The notes: a model not told the origin generated them from the sequence alone. Counted from the stretch's first letter, positions 1 to 8,148 are shown. The stretch: DNA of 10,525 nucleotides from Paraglomus occultum (GCA_910592205.1 CAJVPJ010001317.1:1-10525), one strand, 5' to 3'. Numbers and translations are program-made.

Positions 1-34
1 CTCGTCATAGATGGGATAGTTATAGTCCGAAATA

Positions 35-76
35 AGTGGTATATTTGGAGTCTATATAGACTCCAAATATACCACT
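35..76. repeat. Perfect 42-bp palindrome (21-bp arms, no spacer)
   Basis: The left arm starts AGTGGTATATTTGGAGTC and the right arm ends in its exact reverse complement, meeting without a spacer at 55/56. It lies inside the transposon end. It could extrude as a cruciform or be a nested small element. The flanks (CCGAAATA on the left, TATCGGTG on the right) extend the symmetry only imperfectly. Confidence 0.9.
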
Positions 77-179
77 CATGGTATATCGGTGAGTATCTAA
101 TTGATATTAATATGTCAAATGCTACATATATATAATAATCGAGACAAGTTGATTGGACAATTTTGGTGTTGCACAATAA

Positions 180-347
180 TATCGGTATAATCAGAGAAAA
201 TCTCATATCAACGCTAATTAACCGTTCCGAAGATTGTATCGGTATAGCGAATAAAGAGATTTATTAGAGTTTATCGATATAAGCAGTAAAATATAATAGA
301 CTGGTTCGGGTAAACGAAAATTTATCGGTATAAAGAATATCGGTATA
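180..347 (+). repeat. Subterminal repeats TATCGGTATA (five copies)
   Basis: Four exact copies of the 10-mer and one single-mismatch copy lie in the same orientation within the last 182 bases of the element. The last two are 15 bases apart and are part of the terminal inverted repeat. Clustered copies of the TIR core next to an element end are characteristic of transposase-binding sites; that function is inferred. Confidence 0.7.
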
Positions 348-567
348 AAGAGGTTTGACTGTATTTAAGTTGGCGTAATACAGCTTCGTTTGTTAGTAAT
401 CGCTTAATGATTCGAGATTAAAAAAATTCGCTTCATACATCTCCGCATAGCAATAGGTTGTGAGTATCTTCAACACTAATTCAGATCTATTACGAATATT
501 ACAGCAGTTCAATAATCACTAGGTTATTTTTATTAACTCAAAGCATCAAACCAAAAGTTTACGACGT

Positions 568-1070
568 TTACCGATAGTTCATCGGTTTTAACAAGGCAAG
601 GAACTCGTGTGCAGTGTCTTGATCGGCATGTGTCGATAGAAAGTTTGTCAAACTACCATCAAGAGCGTTCTTACCATGCGTGTCGCCTTTGCGGTACAAA
701 ATGGAGTTATTGACCTTGGAGTCCGATACGTTATGTCTACTTTCTACGTTAACGAAAAACAATGTTCGTGTAAACATTTTCTGTTACAAAATTGGTTTGC
801 ATAAGTTTAACGCTACTAACGTTTGTCTTGCGCTCGCCAAACAGTTCTTTTCATCAAGGACAACTTTATGGAATTTGGTTGCATCACTGCTTTCGAACTA
901 GGTAACCTTTTTGTTGATAAAAACAAGCCCACTGAATATGACAAATAATTGATCAATTTTTTTACTCTAGCAATATTTTGTCCCACGACTTTTAACTTAA
1001 TGCTGTAAAGACCTTGTTTACCAACTACCGTATTTTTGCTCTGATATATAATCGATCTAATCGCTATCAT
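568..1070 (-). pseudogene. Broken unrecognised reading frame on the minus strand
   Basis: Two adjacent minus-strand frames look coding-like. Codons from 1070 down to about 905 read through NTVVGKQGLYSIKLKVVGQN. The frame then appears to shift, and codons from 897 to 568 read ESSDATKFHKVVLDEKNC and onward to GDTHGKNALDGSLTNFL and ADQDTAHEFLALLKPM, interrupted only by one TAA at 784-786 before the final stop at 568-570. A single stop in about 110 codons and a composition rich in Gly, Asp and His, unusual for random AT-rich translation, suggest a decayed gene. I do not recognise a family and cannot exclude chance. A further open stretch at 1151-1360 (minus, starting MNNSNSTYYST) lies upstream in a third frame and could be part of the same relic. 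Confidence 0.3.
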
Positions 1071-1526
1071 GTGCCTCTCAACTGATTATCAATCCGCCGA
1101 CCTCGTCCTTTTACCAGTGCGGTTAACATGTCATGTCTTAGCGATGACGATTACAATATGCTATTTGTCAACGTCTTCCGGCTAACGACACACATAGTCA
1201 TTAAAAATATTGTGCATTGTACATTTTCGTTTATACTGATTGCATAGTCTCTGTTAACCGTCAATTCTACACCAGACTTTTGTAAAAACAAAATTGAAAT
1301 ACTTAAAAATGGACAATTTGCTGTATTAGTACTGTAGTATGTAGAGTTTGAATTATTCATTAGATGACATCAGAAAGAAATTGTTTATATATTTAACATA
1401 TTTAATAAAGTTATTTGGCTTGCGTTAGGCGTATCAGGTTTTTAGTTTTTTGTTTGATCATGGTGTAACACAATTAAGAATTGGGAGATTCACAGTTGCA
1501 AGGAAAAGTTTTATTTTATTCAAACT
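1071..1526. other. Gap with no supported gene
   Basis: The only open stretch is the 69-codon minus-strand frame at 1151-1360, which contains LQKSGVELTVNRDYAISI. It has no recognisable domain and may belong to the broken frame at 568-1070. I see no RNA gene or repeat here. Confidence 0.4.
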
Positions 1527-2137
1527 ATGTCGTTAACTCTAGAGTTTGTTAATAACCCAGCGATCGAAAACTTGGTTCAATCCTCATCAAAAGTGATCAT
1601 GAACTTGAATGGATACCTAACTCGGAAACAAGGTCTATTACGCTATGCAAGCAAACGCTGCATATTATTGGTGTAATGCTGGAAGTATCGAAGAATGTAC
1701 ACCAATGCTTGTGAGTGAGTTTGCTAGACTATACTCACTTCCAACACACAAGTATATAATAATGATGATAAGTTTAGACGATACAAAAGATGGCTTGAGA
1801 TGGTCTCATAATTGGATTCACCAAGTATGACGATAACAATTACATGGTGGCTGATGAAAACATCCATTGTTACTCTCAATATGGATCTGCACTTCATATG
1901 GAATGTCCCGTGTGGTGCATTTACGGTCATAAAGAATTATCCGATGGATGGGCTAGTAACAATAAGCAACTCGATGAGTTTATTAAGAAGACAATTACAA
2001 ACAAGCTCAGCAATCAGGCCTATTTGGAGTGAATTTGTATTGTAATAGTAATTGAGGATTGGGGAAATGGATATGGATGGTTATACCTTGTGTAGATGTT
2101 AAGACGAGACACACGATTCATATTATGCTGAGGTAAA
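1527..2137 (+). pseudogene. Kinase-like pseudogene, copy 1: N-terminal leader and glycine loop only
   Basis: In the frame of the ATG at 1844, codons from 1799 read GLIIGFTKYDDNNYMV, then a Cys-containing block (SALHMECPVWC), then GWASNNKQLDEFIKK. This matches the leader of Glomeromycotina kinase-like proteins, where a zinc-ribbon-like Cys block precedes a TSGNK..D.FI motif. AYLE is followed by TGA at 2030-2032, exactly where the family has Trp before Ile. The frame then continues to IEDWGNGYGWLYLV (2051-2092), a recognisable glycine-rich loop (GxGxxG then Tyr-Leu-Val), and stops at 2093. A frameshift gives HDSYYAEV (2112-2135), resembling the beta-3 strand that normally carries the ATP-anchoring lysine; no lysine is seen there. 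The rest of the kinase domain is absent. The 49-codon ORF at 1527-1676 (MSLTLEFVNNPAIENLV) may be its start, but that link is weak. Confidence 0.65.
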
Positions 2138-2229
2138 CTATTTACTTATTATTATGCATTTTGTTTATTGAATAGTTTAAGTAAGTATTGGCTTATTATT
2201 TATATTATGTATCATTTCACTAGCTATGT

Positions 2230-2819
2230 GATAAGCATTCAAATATGCTTGACCCCGGATGTTTGGATTACTATCGGATTTACCACAAAGAAAGAAAAGT
2301 ACAGTCTAATGAAAGAATGGAATGAACATGGATTATGTCTGGCATGTACAGATTTCATTAAGCTCCAAGATAAACCTTTTCTGTTATCAATGTGGAACGC
2401 CAAGACTACGAAATTAGACAATTGGCAACAAGTCCTTGGATTCATTTATTATAAGTCATGGAGGTATGAGTGATTTTGATCCTGGTAAGCGCCCAGATGT
2501 ATATAAACTTGATAGTGACATTGGCACGCTTATTGAGAGAGCGCGCGAAGACAATACATGGGATGCCGTCTATCATAATGATGTAAAACCCTTATCACGT
2601 TTCGAGAAGGAGAGTAAATATTCTATTAAATTCTTACCTACCGGAGATCTGCCTGAACCGAAAAACAGTTATAAGTTGGATTCAGCTGCAGGTACAGTAC
2701 GTTTATGTTGTCAACAATTGGTTATAAATGAAGTCAATTTACATAATAGCATCGTCCGTTGCTTACGTTTTAGTGACTCAAGCGCTCTGAATAGTTATTC
2801 GAGGGTTATTCCTCTTTGA
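2230..2819 (+). pseudogene. Kinase-like pseudogene, copy 2: leader fused to C-terminal tail, catalytic domain missing
   Basis: The first frame reads WITIGFTTKKEKYSL and EHGLCLACTD, paralogous to the GLIIGFTK leader of copy 1. After a frameshift the second Cys pair appears as FCYQCGTPRLRN (2379-2414), followed by TAG at 2415-2417 and TIGNKSLDSFI (2418-2450). The TAG sits where the family has Trp before Thr-x-Gly-Asn. From there one open frame runs to 2819: SDFDPGKRPDVYKL resembles the end of the kinase C-lobe (DP..RP), and FLPTGDLPEPKNS matches the LPEPKNS tail of the family. About 250 residues of catalytic domain expected between FI and DPGKRP are gone. The open frame from 2436 begins with TTG, not ATG; the first ATG is at 2466. 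The tail was probably preserved by chance or by recent loss. Pseudogene status is strongly favoured. Confidence 0.65.
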
Positions 2820-2959
2820 ATCAAATAACTTAAATACAATGTCCTTTCAGGTGCGTCAATATGGTTAGGTTAAAAATACCGAAATCGAGTACGTTTACTG
2901 TTTGCAATCTTTGCCAGAGTAGCCCATTTGAATTTGTAAGAAAATATAGAATATATTAG

Positions 2960-3632
2960 TTAAATTACATGACACTGAATAAAATGCATGGCTACGTTCG
3001 CTGAGCAATTTTCAATCTCTGCACCAGCCGGATGATGTATGCTTCCTAATGTTGCTTTCATACTCAATCTCAATGAAACAATGCAGTCGGTCAATGAAGC
3101 AAGACTATCGTGCTTACACTTTATCTTGATTGGATTGCTTTCATTTGGACATTGAATAATATTTAAACGCGATAGCCACTTTTGTGACTAAAATACAAGC
3201 AAGCATGATGTGATGCAGGTTTAACAAACTTGCCATACACAGGTGTTCCAACTATATATGTAACGAATTGCTCCGTTTGTGTTTGTATTAACCGTGCGAC
3301 AAAACATTTGCTCATTCCTAACTTCTGACCGAGAAAACTAACTAGTCTTATCCCTTAGACTGGTTTCGGTCCATATTTAAACCGAATTTTGATTCGCTGA
3401 CAAATAACTGAGTAAATACACCAACATAGAACTGCAGCCACTGTTGTTCAAAGTTACGTGACGCTCTGCATAGGGCCTGTTTTGTCTGTAGATTTTTTGC
3501 CGATTATTGATCTTTAAGCCATATAATTATCAATCAATAAGTATGTTTATCATATTTGCTGACAAAACGCAGAACTTTTAGCATAATAAATTGCTGCTCT
3601 GCTGATGCCAAAACTAATGATTGTTTGGTAGA
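2960..3632 (-). pseudogene. Decayed unrecognised gene on the minus strand
   Basis: Three minus-strand segments follow one another in order. Segment 1 (3632 to 3348, one frame with stops at 3534-3536 and 3504-3506) includes VLASAEQQFIMLKVLRFVSK and NFEQQWLQFYVGVFTQLF. Segment 2 (3354 to 3163, another frame) reads SFLGQKLGMSKCFVARL, then TYIVGTPVYGKFVKPASHHA and CLYFSHKSGYRV. Segment 3 (3187 to 2960, third frame) reads RLNIIQCPNESNPIKIKCK and MKATLGSIHHPAGAEIENC. Overlaps at the frame changes are short, and the local base composition is less AT-rich than its surroundings. The order and composition suggest an old gene with two frameshifts and two or more nonsense changes. TTTTAG at 3188-3193 (minus orientation) could alternatively be an intron acceptor. 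I recognise no domain, and chance open frames remain possible. Confidence 0.4.
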
Positions 3633-3940
3633 TCAGATGCTACATATACTATAACTACAAAATTATTTAAGCCCCGAATAACAAGGAAAGCGTAATTTCT
3701 TTTATTCTGTATTTACTCTCATTAATTTTTGTTTTCCACATGATTATAATACAGTGAAATCAACTTCACTTAGTTAATGCATGGTTTTATTAGTAACGAC
3801 AAGACATACTGTAACATCAGACGAGCAACTAAAAAACCGTTGCCTGACTTTTCTATATAGCATCGATTGTTGACTATAATGTAATTGTACAATTTTGAAT
3901 TGTGTTTATTTCGCGTTTCGGTTATTGATATTTATATTGA
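3633..3940. other. AT-rich gap, nothing identified
   Basis: No open frame, RNA gene or repeat in this stretch stands out. It separates a minus-strand relic from a plus-strand one. Confidence 0.5.
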
Positions 3941-4117
3941 GTAATTTACTTTTCAAACGCGGCAGATAAAATAAAATATCCCGAAACATTACCAAATTTT
4001 GAGGGGACACTTAGTTCTAACTTCTATGGACCAACTATCGAGAATCGCTTAAATAGCCCTTTTCTAATTCAATCTTTTATCAGAGATTACAACAGACTAG
4101 CTTGTTCTAGAGAATAA
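3941..4117 (+). pseudogene. Short unrecognised coding-like fragment
   Basis: After a TGA at 3938-3940 the frame is open for 58 codons to TAA at 4115-4117. It reads NAADKIKYPETLPNFEGTLS, then NFYGPTIENRLNSPFLIQ and SFIRDYNRLACSRE. There is no ATG in the frame, so if real it is an internal exon or a gene fragment. The peptide looks protein-like, with Gly, Pro and Glu, but I recognise no family. An open frame this length is expected by chance in DNA of this composition. Confidence 0.25.
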
Positions 4118-6434
4118 ACCTGCTTGTCGTATCTGACGTTATAAATCTTATATTTCTGACTGCTTTTGCTTAACTCATTCGATTGCTGTTTAAATTAAAA
4201 TGACAATGCTTTGTATGATTATAATGGTTTGGATAAAATGCATGACATACGATAATATAAGATATGGTCGTTACTTTATGAAAAGTAATCATGTTTATTT
4301 CATTTTATTAGACATTTCAAGAATTAGAACCTCACATGAATTCTGTGAGCATGAAGTAAATCAGCTCGGAAGAAAATTGTTTTTGTAACTACTTTCGAAT
4401 ACCGCAGTATTAAAAAATTCAGTAAAACTTTGAGTTGCATTAGACGCGAACTCGTATATTTACACAGAACATTTTTTATCATATAATGTTAATATTAATA
4501 TGTGCATATTTTTAAACTTTTTAAACTACTGATGAAAGTGATTGTTGTTTTTACTGATTATTCAGCCCAATACTAATCTTGGCAAGTTAATGTGTTTGTT
4601 TGGCTTGAAAAATATTGTGTATTAATGTAATTGCAATCAACCGACATCGAAATAATGTGTGACTTTTTTATTCCTGGACAATTTTGGATACTTAAGTATT
4701 ACGGAAGTAATACTTTTTTAAATTAGACGATTTTGATCTCTACTTTTTCTAATTTATTGTTACCTAATTATTTTAACGACAAATTTGTCTTTTAAATTTT
4801 ATCGGTGGTGCTTTATGCTTATATAGATATTCTAGTTTTTTTATCACGCATTTGGCTTTATGCTTTAGTTAACTATAGAAAACTTTTTGGTTATATTGGT
4901 ATGAGAGAGATATAAGTTATTATAATTTTATGTTTTAGTACACTGAAAATATATGTTGGTTTTTGGACAAATAATATCAATGCATATATTCCTAGTACTG
5001 CAAACGAACAAATATTATTGAAAGATATTTTGGTGTTTGAGGCGGTTGATACTAAAATGGTTATTTACTTTCTATCTTTTTAATAAATGAAATGCAGTAT
5101 AATCATTTGTGTTTGACAACTTCAGGTTGAGTTGCGTCAAAAAAAAGGTAAGGCACTAAATTCATAAAGAAAAAAGTATTTTTACGTCAAAATTTTTTAA
5201 CAAATTACTGTCTTCTTCTTGATGGATGGTTATCTCGGCGTAATCCAAAACTTGTTCAAGTAGATAAATAAGATATTGTAATCGTAACTATTAACATTGT
5301 CTCTATACAGCATCCTTGGGTATTAATTTTTTTTAGTATCCCTTAATTATTGGGCATAATCGGCATCGCTTGGCTGTAATAGTAAGCCAATATCTAATCA
5401 TTCTTTAGTCCTATTCACAGATAAAGTCCTTTTTTTCTTATTTTTTTTTAAACCTAACATGAAGTTATATTTACAGTAAATATTTATGCCCTTTTTTTAT
5501 TGTCATAAAACTGAGCTTTATTAGTCCAGCTGTATTCAACTTTAGATTTTTTCACAATCTCAACAATATAGTCCCACCCCAATTTACTGTTATTTTTACA
5601 TAGAGCTTTTAGTCAATTAAAGACTATTACTGTATTATCACATTTTGAATTAATATATTATTCTAAAGTCTAACAGATACTTCCACAATATCAAATACAG
5701 GAATTATATAATGTTCGATCGAGTTTTGTAATTGCTGGTTTTATATCAAGCTTAACTTCTAATGAGTTCAATTTTCTTGTTTCTCTGAGCGAGTATTACA
5801 TGTAGCATACGATTTTAGTCGAAACAAATAAACTCACTGAGTATATACGTCCCAGAGCGGCGCGAGCATAACTTAATCTTAGGTGCATTTTGCTATTCGC
5901 AATTCACTATCCAGTTCATTGTGTCGCTCTCTCTCTTCGATCTTGGAGAATGGGACATTATATAGACCGGTAGAAATGTTGGTATTTTCAGTTATCAATT
6001 TTTAAATAAACTGTAGTAAATTTAATTGTTTAATCAGTTAGTAAATTATAAAGCAAAGTAATATATTGTATATGATTAAGCAAATTAAATAAAACAAACG
6101 AGTCTAATGCAATTTAAAACTTAGTAATAATACATTTTTTCCCCAAAAGAATAAAAATGTAAGTAGTTTGTTTAATTTCCATTAATAGACTGCTACTACG
6201 ATATCCCGTACCAGTATAACATATAATAGAATGATTACAAAGGCAGAAATACGGTAACAAGAAAAAAATTATGAGCTGACAGCAAAAACATAAAAGTTAT
6301 ATGACAATTATAATGCAATTTTTAATAAAGACAATGTTTCCACTCCGCCGCCACATAACAATCTTTGCCTCCTCAAATTGTTTGTAAATATAATAGACTA
6401 CTTCTACATTGGACGCAAACCATTGTCAAAAACA
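4118..6434. other. Long AT-rich intergenic region
   Basis: The stretch is visibly very AT-rich, with T-runs on the plus strand between about 4680 and 5520. The only ATG frame of note is at 4200-4388 (62 codons, ending NQLGRKLFL); it is rich in Met, Ile and Tyr and not convincing. Two short minus-strand frames are faintly coding-like: 5162-5287 (YLLEQVLDYAEITIHQEED) and 5879-6001 (SKIEERERHNELDSELRI). A perfect 9-bp stem with a GGAA loop lies at 4694-4715. No tRNA, rRNA or snRNA is recognisable. Confidence 0.5.
4694..4715 (+). repeat. Perfect hairpin with a GGAA tetraloop followed by a T-run
   Basis: AAGTATTAC at 4694-4702 and GTAATACTT at 4707-4715 are exact reverse complements around GGAA, which is a GNRA-class loop on the plus strand. 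Four more Ts follow. It is preceded at 4679-4686 by CAATTTTG, which loosely resembles an Sm site, but no snRNA body is seen upstream. Confidence 0.7.
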
Positions 6435-6539
6435 TCACCATAATTTATAAAAGCTGTCTAAGTAGCCACCACAGCACCCATTTTTACTTTGTCTAGTAAA
6501 CTTTTTAACTTCATGAGTTATGTAAATTATATCTCTTGA

Positions 6540-7874
6540 CTATTCAAAAACTAAAAGCACGAAACTTAGACTTATGGATAAGACTACAGGAAGGTATGAC
6601 AACGATAAGATAGTGGAATCAGACCCGGGTAATTTCTTCGTTGTCAAATTTTTATATATCGTGCGCGAATATTTTTCAAACGAAGTTACAATGTTTTCAT
6701 TTGCGCGTTTGTGCATGCTGGTTGCGTTGCTTGCAGCTTTATACAAAACGTCAATCATTGAGGTACGGGTTACGGCAAAGGCGTTGTAGACATCATCCAT
6801 CGCTAGATAATCTTTGACTGCATCGTGATATGGATCTGATGTATTTTCGTCACCAAATATTTTCCCTTTGGCATTATTAATCATCTGGGTGAGGAATCGC
6901 AGATTATCATTACTGTTAATAGTAGTTTGGATCTCACTAACAAGTTCATTAGATCCTAATATATAGACACATATTTTGTGACCAGTTTCTCCCGATTCTT
7001 GAAGGTACCTCGGAAGAATTTGCGCCTCGAAAACATGGTCAGCTTCATCGTCGCTAGTTATTGTGGCGTTTCTCAAGAGAATTTGGGTTATTGTACCTCC
7101 ATTGGGATTATATTTGTATGTAAAGGTAGTATCCTTATCTGCGCTTAGGGCAATTTCTCGATAATCAATATCGACAATTATGTTATGTAATTCTTTAAAA
7201 GGGCTTCTTAAAGAGTCTGTTCCTGGCAACGGCGCCGTTGGTGTTGGTGTTGGTATTGATGGGATCGAGATTGATGGGATTGATATCGATATTGATGGAA
7301 TCGATATTGATGGGATTGATATTGATATTGATGGGATTGATATTGATGGTATTGATATCGATGGGATTGATGGTATTGATATCGATGGGATTGATGGAAT
7401 TGATATCGATGGGATTGATATCGATGGGATTGATATCGATGGGATTGATATTGATATTGATGGAATCGATATTGATGGTATTGATATTGATTGTATTAAC
7501 TCTGATGGTATTGGCGTTGATGGTGTTGGTGTCAATGTCGACGGTTCCAACATTTCTCTGCAAAGACCGGAACCAGCGCAAACTTGGCCCATCATACAAC
7601 AATAACCGTCTGCACAACATTGGTAGCCTGACGGACAACAGTGACTACTATCGCAAACTGTGCCGCATTGTTTAGAACAACACAAACTGCTTCCTGGGCA
7701 TGGGAAATATCCAAAATCGCAACTAGCCGTGTCTAACAAGGATGAGTTTGTTGAGAACGTTCCGCCCTGAAGCGCATCAAATAATCCGTCTGTTTCTCGT
7801 TTTAAAGATGCTGTCGCAAAAGTGAAATTACATAAAATTGCAACTATCAGTATTAACGACGATGGAGTTTTCAT
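6540..7874 (-). CDS. Secreted GPI-anchored cell-surface protein with granulin-like Cys module and Ser-Ile-Pro repeat
   Basis: An uninterrupted 444-codon frame, single exon, starts at an ATG with A at -3. Residues 1 to about 22 form a signal peptide (LILIVAILCNFTFATA). Residues 52-105 hold 14 cysteines including CC pairs at 65-66, 79-80, 86-87 and 92-93, with HCCPSGYQCC, the granulin-like pattern found in fungal wall proteins. Residues 129-208 are a Ser-Ile-Pro repeat, flanked by Thr/Pro-rich linkers. Residues 221 to about 415 form an unrecognised extracellular domain, beta-rich then helical by eye. Residues 424-443 are hydrophobic (YLPVVLSISLSFVLLVF) after PGSDS, fitting a GPI-attachment tail with a cleavage site near 417-420. 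N-glycosylation sequons are at N43, N269, N344, N383 and N409. Expected location is the plasma membrane or cell wall; function is unknown, with adhesion or wall structure being guesses. Confidence 0.9.
   Translation of the reverse strand: MKTPSSLILIVAILCNFTFATASLKRETDGLFDALQGGTFSTNSSLLDTASCDFGYFPCPGSSLCCSKQCGTVCDSSHCCPSGYQCCADGYCCMMGQVCAGSGLCREMLEPSTLTPTPSTPIPSELIQSISIPSISIPSISISIPSISIPSISIPSISIPSIPSISIPSIPSISIPSISIPSISISIPSISIPSISISIPSISIPSIPTPTPTAPLPGTDSLRSPFKELHNIIVDIDYREIALSADKDTTFTYKYNPNGGTITQILLRNATITSDDEADHVFEAQILPRYLQESGETGHKICVYILGSNELVSEIQTTINSNDNLRFLTQMINNAKGKIFGDENTSDPYHDAVKDYLAMDDVYNAFAVTRTSMIDVLYKAASNATSMHKRANENIVTSFEKYSRTIYKNLTTKKLPGSDSTILSLSYLPVVLSISLSFVLLVFE
7251..7490 (-). 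repeat. Coding Ser-Ile-Pro minisatellite
   Basis: It encodes residues 129-208 of the GPI protein in sixteen units: ten SISIP, three SISISIP and three SIP, totalling exactly 80 residues. At DNA level it is built from GATATTGATGGG-like words with 6-base periodicity, and many copies contain GATATCGATGG. Unit lengths of 15, 21 and 9 bases suggest expansion by replication slippage or unequal exchange, always in multiples of three. All three plus-strand frames and a second minus-strand frame also stay open here, purely because of the repeat. Confidence 0.95.
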
Positions 7875-7923
7875 TGTGGTTATTTGTAGGTATGAATTAG
7901 TGTTTTGGGAAACAAACCCCTGG

Positions 7924-7932
7924 TTTAAATAT
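7924..7932 (-). promoter_or_regulatory. TATA-like box of the GPI-protein gene
   Basis: On the minus strand the sequence is ATATTTAAA, about 50 bases upstream of the ATG at 7874. That would give a short leader of roughly 20 bases if transcription starts about 30 bases downstream. It overlaps a CCCCTGGTT box at 7917-7925. Confidence 0.4.
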
Positions 7933-8148
7933 TAGATTCCAAAACATTCGATTGTCACATATTTAACTTTATGGTTAGCCTGTAATTTGGTTCTATGTTC
8001 CTTATTGGAAGAAAATTATTCTACCCCAATTATTTTTGAATTAAATTAAAAAAGCACCACAAGCGCCCCCTGTTTCGAATACGAAATATAAGAACTATTA
8101 TAGCGAAAAATTATGATCACCATCAAAATTTCGCAGGTGTAACTTTGT

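Larger units (their letters stand above)
1..361. mobile_element. Right end of a pogo/Tigger-like DNA transposon, truncated by the window edge
   Basis: On the minus strand, reading inward from 361, the sequence begins CAGTCAAACCTCTTTATACC. This resembles the CAGT-starting terminal inverted repeats of pogo/Tigger/Fot-type elements, and the final ACTG at 358-361 is followed by TA (362-363), the target these elements duplicate. Inside the end, TATCGGTATA occurs at 180-189, 237-246, 323-332 and 338-347, with a one-base variant (TATCGATATA) at 272-281. That is typical of subterminal binding repeats for a transposase. No transposase reading frame and no matching left end are visible, so this could be the tail of a full element or a non-autonomous derivative. 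The repeats are seen directly; the family name is inference from TIR resemblance. Confidence 0.55.

Noticed and set aside
1574-1583. GGTTCAATCC resembling a tRNA T-arm
   Set aside because: No D-arm, anticodon arm or matching acceptor stem can be placed around it.
2861-2959. Short ORF MVRLKIPKSSTFTVCNLC from 2861, ending TTTGTAAG-like donor
   Set aside because: 32 codons only; a single CNLC pair and a possible splice donor are too little to call an exon.
4200-4388. 62-codon ATG ORF
   Set aside because: Composition dominated by Met, Ile and Tyr as expected from AT-rich DNA; no domain and no supporting context.
4540-4725. U-snRNA gene ending in the GGAA hairpin
   Set aside because: An Sm-like AATTTTG and a 3' hairpin are present, but no conserved U1, U2, U4 or U5 segment is found upstream.
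5162-5287. Minus-strand frame with YLLEQVLDYAEITIHQEED
   Set aside because: 41 codons without an ATG; length is well within chance expectation here.
5879-6001. Minus-strand frame with SKIEERERHNELDSELRI
   Set aside because: Only 40 codons; its charged appearance comes from a CT-rich tract (GTCGCTCTCTCTCTTCG) and is not independent evidence of coding.
6574-6789. 71-codon plus-strand ORF inside the GPI-protein gene
   Set aside because: Antisense shadow of a well-supported coding sequence with no recognisable domain.
7180-7675. Long plus-strand and second minus-strand open frames over the Ser-Ile-Pro repeat (Asp-Gly-Ile, Met-Gly-Leu and Asn-Ile translations)
   Set aside because: They exist only because a 6-base-periodic repeat lacks stops in several frames; the minus-strand frame with signal peptide, Cys module and GPI tail is the real one.
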